A stretch of 64,000 bases of DNA from Caviibacterium pharyngocola (lineage in GTDB: Bacteria > Pseudomonadota > Gammaproteobacteria > Enterobacterales > Pasteurellaceae): NCBI RefSeq assembly GCF_002795405.1, contig NZ_PHGZ01000008.1, positions 113,561 through 177,560 of the forward strand. The letters are read 5' to 3'. Below are positions 59,343-64,000 of the stretch, piece after piece. The notes under the pieces were generated by a model that was not told the DNA's origin, did not search any database, and saw only the letters and a list, made by a program, of their open reading frames with translations. Position numbers and translations under genes: made by a program. Within the stretch, counting starts at the first letter, position 1. Every line of letters starts with the position of its first letter.

Positions 59343-60803
59343 TTAAAGTGCTTTTAAAATGTCATCCACTCTTTCTTTCGCGTCACCGAATAGCATTTGG
59401 GTGTTTTCTTTGAAGAATAGCGGATTTTGAACGCCGGCGTAACCGACCGCCATTGAGCGTTTAAATACCACAACATTCGCCGCTTTCCACACTTCCAATA
59501 CCGGCATTCCGGCAATCGGGCTGTTCGGATCGTCCATTGCGGCTGGGTTTACGGTGTCGTTTGCGCCGATAACTAAGACCACATCGGTATCCGGAAAATC
59601 TTCGTTGATTTCATCCATTTCAAGCACGACGTCATAAGGCACTTTCGCTTCCGCTAATAATACGTTCATATGACCCGGCAAACGTCCGGCAACAGGGTGA
59701 ATACCGAAACGAACGTTCACGCCGCGTTCGCGCAATTTTTGTGTAATTTCCGCCACAGGATATTGCGCTTGTGCCACTGCCATACCATATCCCGGAGTGA
59801 TGATAACGGAGCTTGCGTTTTTCAACATTTCCGCCACTTCTTCCGCAGTGGTTTCACGGTGTTCACCTTGTTCTTCGTCTGAACTTGCCACCACGTCGTT
59901 ACCGAAACCGCCGGCAATTACGCTGATAAACGAACGGTTCATCGCTTTACACATAATGTAAGAAAGGATTGCACCGGAAGAACCCACTAATGCGCCGGTG
60001 ACGATCAGCAAGTCGTTATTCAACATAAAGCCTGCCGCCGCAGCCGCCCAACCGGAATAAGAGTTCAACATAGATACCACAACCGGCATATCCGCACCAC
60101 CGATTGAAGCAACCAAGTGCCAACCGAACGCCAATGCGATAGCGGTCATTAATAAGACAGGGAAGATATTATGCGGTGCTTTTAAGAATGCGACCATTAA
60201 TAATGCGGAAACTACTAACGCCGCTAAATTCAATTTATGGCGATGAGGTAACATTAAGGCTTTGGAATTAATGATACCGCGTAATTTACCGAATGCCACA
60301 ACGGAACCGGTAAAGGTTACCGCACCGATAAAGATCCCTAAGAATACTTCAACGTTATGAATATTCGCTAATACCGCTTGTTCCGCAGCGAAATCCGCTT
60401 TTTGTTGTGCTAATAGCGCTTTTGCCGCTTCGGTAACATATTCCACGCCTTCCGGCACAACAAATTGTGCTTCGCTATGTAACCCGAAACTGTTGAAACC
60501 GACCAACACCGCAGCAAGACCTACGAAGCTGTGTAAGATCGCCACCAATTCCGGCATTTCGGTCATTTCGACTTTTAATGCGCGATGAATACCGATCGCT
60601 GCACCGATGATCATTGCGATAATGATCCATAACGTTCCTTCGGAATGTGGGCCGAAAATCGTTGCGACCAACGCGATCGCCATACCGACAATCCCGAACC
60701 AACATCCCGCTTTAGCAGTTTCGTGTTTAGAAAGACCTGCCAAGCTCATAATAAAAAGTAATGCCGCTACAATATATGCAGCCTGTACTAAACCTTCGGA
60801 CAT
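59343..60803 (-). CDS. pntB: PntB, NAD(P) transhydrogenase beta subunit
   Basis: 486 aa. About nine membrane helices (domain II) then the NADP-binding domain III with [40 protein letters not shown] and [10 protein letters not shown]. Couples proton entry to NADPH formation in the inner membrane. Eleven bases after pntA. Confidence 0.97.
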   Translation of the reverse strand: MSEGLVQAAYIVAALLFIMSLAGLSKHETAKAGCWFGIVGMAIALVATIFGPHSEGTLWIIIAMIIGAAIGIHRALKVEMTEMPELVAILHSFVGLAAVLVGFNSFGLHSEAQFVVPEGVEYVTEAAKALLAQQKADFAAEQAVLANIHNVEVFLGIFIGAVTFTGSVVAFGKLRGIINSKALMLPHRHKLNLAALVVSALLMVAFLKAPHNIFPVLLMTAIALAFGWHLVASIGGADMPVVVSMLNSYSGWAAAAAGFMLNNDLLIVTGALVGSSGAILSYIMCKAMNRSFISVIAGGFGNDVVASSDEEQGEHRETTAEEVAEMLKNASSVIITPGYGMAVAQAQYPVAEITQKLRERGVNVRFGIHPVAGRLPGHMNVLLAEAKVPYDVVLEMDEINEDFPDTDVVLVIGANDTVNPAAMDDPNSPIAGMPVLEVWKAANVVVFKRSMAVGYAGVQNPLFFKENTQMLFGDAKERVDDILKAL

Positions 60804-60814
60804 TGCTTCTCTCC

Positions 60815-62347
60815 TTAACCTTTTCTAAACATCGCAAGCATACGTTGGGTGACTTTGAAACCACCGAAAATATTGATGCTTGCTACTAAAATTGCGACAA
60901 AGGATAACAAACTGACGAAGAAGCTACCCTGAGAAATTTGCAACAACGCGCCCACGATAATGATACCGGAGATCGCATTGGTCACCGCCATTAACGGCGT
61001 ATGCAACGCGTGGCTTACGTTCCAAACGACGTAATAACCCACAACGCAGGCTAACACGAAAACGGTGAAGTGAGATAAGAATGCCGCCGGCATTACGGAA
61101 CCTAGCCAAAGGAACGCCGCACCCGCCGCAGCCATTACGCCGTATTTAATGCGAGGATCCGCCGGTTTTTCTTCTTTTTTCTCCGCCGGTTTTGCCGCTG
61201 CTTTTTGTTGCGGTTGTGCGGAAACTTGAATCGGTGGCGCCGGCCAAGTCACTTCGCCGTTACGAATGACGGTTACGCCGCGCAATACGACATCTTCAAA
61301 ATCGATATCGATATTGCCGTCTTTTTCTTTACAAAGTAATTTTAATAAATTGACTAAGTTCGTGCCGTAAAGTTGAGAAGATTGCGTCGGTAAACGACTT
61401 GGGAAATCGGTATAACCGATCACTTTCACTTGATTATCGGTAGTGACCACTTTGCCGGCTTGCGTATAATCGCAGTTACCGCCGGTCGCCGCCGCCAAGT
61501 CCACCACAATGCTACCCGGTTTCATCGAATCAACCATTTCTTTGGTGATCAAACGCGGAGCCGGTTTGCCCGGAATCGCCGCCGTGGTGATAATAATATC
61601 CACTTCTTTGGCTTGTTCCGCATAAAGCGCCATCGCACGACGGTTAAATTCTTCCGACATTACTTTCGCATAGCCGTCGCCGCTGCCGCCTTCTTCTTTG
61701 AAATCGATCTCAAGGAAGTCCGCACCCATTGATTTGACTTGCTCTTTTACTTCCGGACGGGAGTCGAATGCACGAACGATCGCACCCAAGCTATTTGCCG
61801 CACCGATTGCCGCAAGACCGGCAACACCCGCGCCGATAACCAACACTTTCGCCGGCGGTACTTTACCTGCCGCGGTAATTTGTCCGGTGAAGAAACTGCC
61901 GAATTCGTGCGCAGCTTCAACAACGGCACGATAGCCCGAAATATTCGCCATCGAACTTAACGCATCCAAAGATTGCGCGCGCGAGATACGCGGCACGGCG
62001 TCCATTGCCAATACATTAATGTTTTTCGCCGACAATTTCGCCATTAAATCTGGATTTTGCGCAGGCCAAATAAAGCTGACCAAGGTTGCGCCCGTTTTAA
62101 TTAACGCAATTTCCGCATCAGTCGGGGCATTAACTTTAAAAATAATGTCCGAATTCCAAACGTCTTGAGCGGAACCGACTTTCGCGCCCACCGCAACAAA
62201 TGCTTGATCTTCAAAACTCGCTCTAAAACCCGCATCGTGTTCCACAATAACGTCAAATCCGAGTTTTAAAATTTGCTGAACACTCTTCGGCGTTGCCGCC
62301 ACGCGACGTTCATTATCAAGCAGTTCTCTAGGTACACCAATTAACAT
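60815..62347 (-). CDS. pntA: PntA, NAD(P) transhydrogenase alpha subunit
   Basis: 510 aa. The NAD-binding domain I ([55 protein letters not shown]) is joined by an Ala/Lys/Pro linker to four membrane helices. Normal length for E. coli-type PntA. First gene of pntAB. Confidence 0.97.
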   Translation of the reverse strand: MLIGVPRELLDNERRVAATPKSVQQILKLGFDVIVEHDAGFRASFEDQAFVAVGAKVGSAQDVWNSDIIFKVNAPTDAEIALIKTGATLVSFIWPAQNPDLMAKLSAKNINVLAMDAVPRISRAQSLDALSSMANISGYRAVVEAAHEFGSFFTGQITAAGKVPPAKVLVIGAGVAGLAAIGAANSLGAIVRAFDSRPEVKEQVKSMGADFLEIDFKEEGGSGDGYAKVMSEEFNRRAMALYAEQAKEVDIIITTAAIPGKPAPRLITKEMVDSMKPGSIVVDLAAATGGNCDYTQAGKVVTTDNQVKVIGYTDFPSRLPTQSSQLYGTNLVNLLKLLCKEKDGNIDIDFEDVVLRGVTVIRNGEVTWPAPPIQVSAQPQQKAAAKPAEKKEEKPADPRIKYGVMAAAGAAFLWLGSVMPAAFLSHFTVFVLACVVGYYVVWNVSHALHTPLMAVTNAISGIIIVGALLQISQGSFFVSLLSFVAILVASINIFGGFKVTQRMLAMFRKG

Positions 62348-62724
62348 AATGTTTCCTTCAAATTGGTTGATTACAAATTATGAGTAAACGATTGCGCCAC
62401 TCACTCCATCAATATGACAAAAAAGTCAAACTTCCCTAACTCTACCATTAAATAAACAGAATTTAAAAACCTTTTATAACAAAAAAATCTAAATTTTTTA
62501 CTTCTGTCTCCGATCACTGACAGAATAAGTCAATTTCCTACCGAGAACCTACCGTCAAATAGTTATAACAATAAAACTATTTTCGCTAAAAAATTCAAAA
62601 AAACTTGACAAATAATATCAAATAAAAAAGAATACACGTCTGAATAATTAGAGTATTGACTTAATGCAAATTAAATTAACTTCAAAAAGATTAGTTTTAA
62701 CAACAACCTAAAGGTAACCTCATA
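62348..62724. other. pntA-adhesin intergenic region
   Basis: 377 bp, very AT-rich, between divergent genes. A TTGACA (62605-62610) could be the adhesin -35, but no good -10 follows at 16-18 bp. No gene, uptake sequence or phase-variable simple repeat is seen. Confidence 0.6.
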
Positions 62725-64000
62725 ATGAATAAAATATTCCGCGTCATTTGGAACGAAACTCTCCAAATATGGATCGCTGTCTCTGAGTTAAGTAAAGGAA
62801 GAGTCAAGTCGTCTAGCTATTCAACATTATTATCCGATTCCGATGATAATAATAAAGAACAACCTACCCATATTTCTTCATATTCATTAAGCCCAAATAC
62901 TAAAACCGCTGCAACCGCAGTACTTGGCGCATTCACTATACTCACTGCATTTAATGCAGACGCAATTCAAGGTACACGAACCACTATTACTGCCAGTTCA
63001 ACTCAAGGTACGTCTATCGCCGGAGGTATTGCTACAGGCGATACGAATGCTATCGCGATTGGTAGCGGTGGTGGTAAAGGAAATAATGCTGTTAATCCAG
63101 CAACGGCTTCAGCCCCCGGTGCAATCGCTATCGGCGCAAGCTCTATAGCGACTAAAAATCTAGCTGTGGCTATCGGTTGGGATACAAAAGCTACCGGAGT
63201 TGACTCTGTTGCATATGGTTCGCAAGCTAACGCGACTGCGAACGGTACCTCAGCACTTGGCACTAGAGCTGAAGCAAGTATTGAAAATTCTGTTGCAATC
63301 GGTATTGAATCAGTTACTACGGCAGCTAACACCGGAAATGACGCTAAAAAATTAACCTATACCAACTCAACCGGCGCACAAACAATTACTTATGTAGGAA
63401 CAGGCTCAAGTGCGGTCGTTTCTATCGGTAACTCAACGATTACACGCCAGCTTCAATACGTTTCGGCAGGTCTCATTTCAGCAGCATCAACCGACGCAAT
63501 TAACGGTAGCCAATTATATGCTGTCGCAACAGTGGCGAAAGAAGCGTTATCAACAGCAATAGTAGCAGCTTCCGACGCTAAAACAGCTGTCAGCACGGCA
63601 AACTCGGCGGCATCAACTGCCACAGCTGCCGCCTCAACCGTCACTGCAAATTTAGCAAAAATTGAAACTGCAGCAAGTTCGGCGATCGCAGCAGCAAGTT
63701 CCGCCGCATCTTCTGCGACCTCTGCAAGCAATTCCGCAAGCTCCGCCGCTTCATCTGCAACAGCAGCGAGCAACTCGGCAACTTCTGCTGCCTCTTCCGC
63801 GACTGCAGCAAGTAGCTCCGCAACGGCAGCGAGCAACTCGGCAACTTCCGCTGCGTCTTCCGCTACCGCGGCAAGCAGTTCTGCAACGGCAGCCAGCAAC
63901 TCAGCAACTTCCGCTGCATCTTCCGCGACTGCAGCAAGTAGCTCCGCAACGGCAGCGAGCAACTCGGCAACTTCCGCAGCCTCTTCCGCTACCGCGGCAA
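62725..64000 (+). CDS. Trimeric autotransporter adhesin (YadA-like), N-terminal part
   Basis: Open from the ATG at 62725 to the right edge (425 codons, no stop). An extended signal peptide region (MNKIFRVIWNETLQIWIAVSEL) leads to a hydrophobic core and a probable cleavage near FNADA-IQ. Then come YadA-head repeats (AIAIGSG, AIAIGASSIA, AVAIGWDTKA, SALGTRAEA, SVAIGIES), a neck/stalk HIM-like motif STDAINGSQLYAVA, and an Ala/Ser/Thr stalk of seven-residue units. The membrane anchor lies outside the window. Likely surface attachment and autoagglutination. Confidence 0.93.
   Translation, partial: MNKIFRVIWNETLQIWIAVSELSKGRVKSSSYSTLLSDSDDNNKEQPTHISSYSLSPNTKTAATAVLGAFTILTAFNADAIQGTRTTITASSTQGTSIAGGIATGDTNAIAIGSGGGKGNNAVNPATASAPGAIAIGASSIATKNLAVAIGWDTKATGVDSVAYGSQANATANGTSALGTRAEASIENSVAIGIESVTTAANTGNDAKKLTYTNSTGAQTITYVGTGSSAVVSIGNSTITRQLQYVSAGLISAASTDAINGSQLYAVATVAKEALSTAIVAASDAKTAVSTANSAASTATAAASTVTANLAKIETAASSAIAAASSAASSATSASNSASSAASSATAASNSATSAASSATAASSSATAASNSATSAASSATAASSSATAASNSATSAASSATAASSSATAASNSATSAASSATAA
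63769..64000 (+). repeat. 63-bp tandem repeat in the adhesin stalk
   Basis: Units start at 63769, 63832, 63895 and 63958, each encoding SNSATSAASSATAASSSATA-A (21 aa, three heptads). Two nucleotide variants alternate (units 1 and 3 against 2 and 4), giving a 126-bp higher-order period. The array continues past the window. Confidence 0.92.

Noticed and set aside
63453..63962. Long minus-strand frame rich in Ala, Val, Glu and Leu within the adhesin
   Set aside because: It is the mirror of the Ala/Ser/Thr repeat stalk on the plus strand; repeated codons keep the antisense frame open.

Overview
The window is about 64 kb of a Pasteurellaceae chromosome. The evidence is the repeated Hin-type DNA uptake signal sequence (core AAGTGCGGT / ACCGCACTT), often as head-to-head pairs that double as terminators, and gene neighbourhoods shared with Haemophilus (rsxABCDGE-nth, trxB-cydDC, pepT-potABC-potD, nfsA-rimK beside grxA, ompW beside yciCBA). 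The genus cannot be fixed from the sequence alone.

Layout. 1-5.8 kb: rsx (rnf) electron-transport operon with nth. 5.9-9.3 kb: an NSS-family transporter and, convergent, the ABC-F ATPase gene uup. 9.4-15.1 kb: a CnoX/YbbN-like chaperedoxin, trxB, cydDC and, on the minus strand, the 4.5S (SRP) RNA. 15.2-24.3 kb: housekeeping genes (tesB, a DUF455 protein, ycfP, rimK, nfsA, grxA, argA with a double ARG box, ompW, yciC, yciB, yciA, yciI). 24.4-31 kb: acnB, a metallophosphoesterase, a decayed iron-type substrate-binding protein gene, metC and a peroxiredoxin. 31-37.3 kb: bioB and a thiM-thiD-thiB-thiP-thiQ salvage/import operon behind a TPP riboswitch. 37.4-47.3 kb: glnE, pepT, and the polyamine transport genes potABC with two tandem potD paralogues. 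59.3-62.3 kb: pntAB. From 62.7 kb a trimeric autotransporter adhesin runs off the right edge in a tandem-repeat stalk.

The accessory region is 47.3-59.2 kb. It holds a UDG-family protein, a dead sirtuin relic, a WYL regulator, an OGFr-N-like protein, a PD-(D/E)XK nuclease-like protein, an intact sirtuin, an unrecognised AT-rich gene with UDG-fold-like motifs, a truncated FtsZ/tubulin-like gene, a HigBA/NadS-type toxin-antitoxin pair, a tandem AAA+ ATPase, an IS3-family element and an AAA_14/DUF4143 ATPase behind three tandem 33-bp repeats. Two cis elements tie parts of it together. The palindrome TACGACATAACTTGTCGTA lies before the AAA+ gene and, with two arm mismatches, before the OGFr-like gene. 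A composite CCGACTTATA-N10-AAAACCTGTT lies at identical spacing before the sirtuin and the AAA+ gene. The best candidate for an undescribed system is therefore a WYL-associated set (OGFr-like protein, PD-(D/E)XK protein, sirtuin, tandem AAA+ ATPase). A defence role is inference from family and context only.
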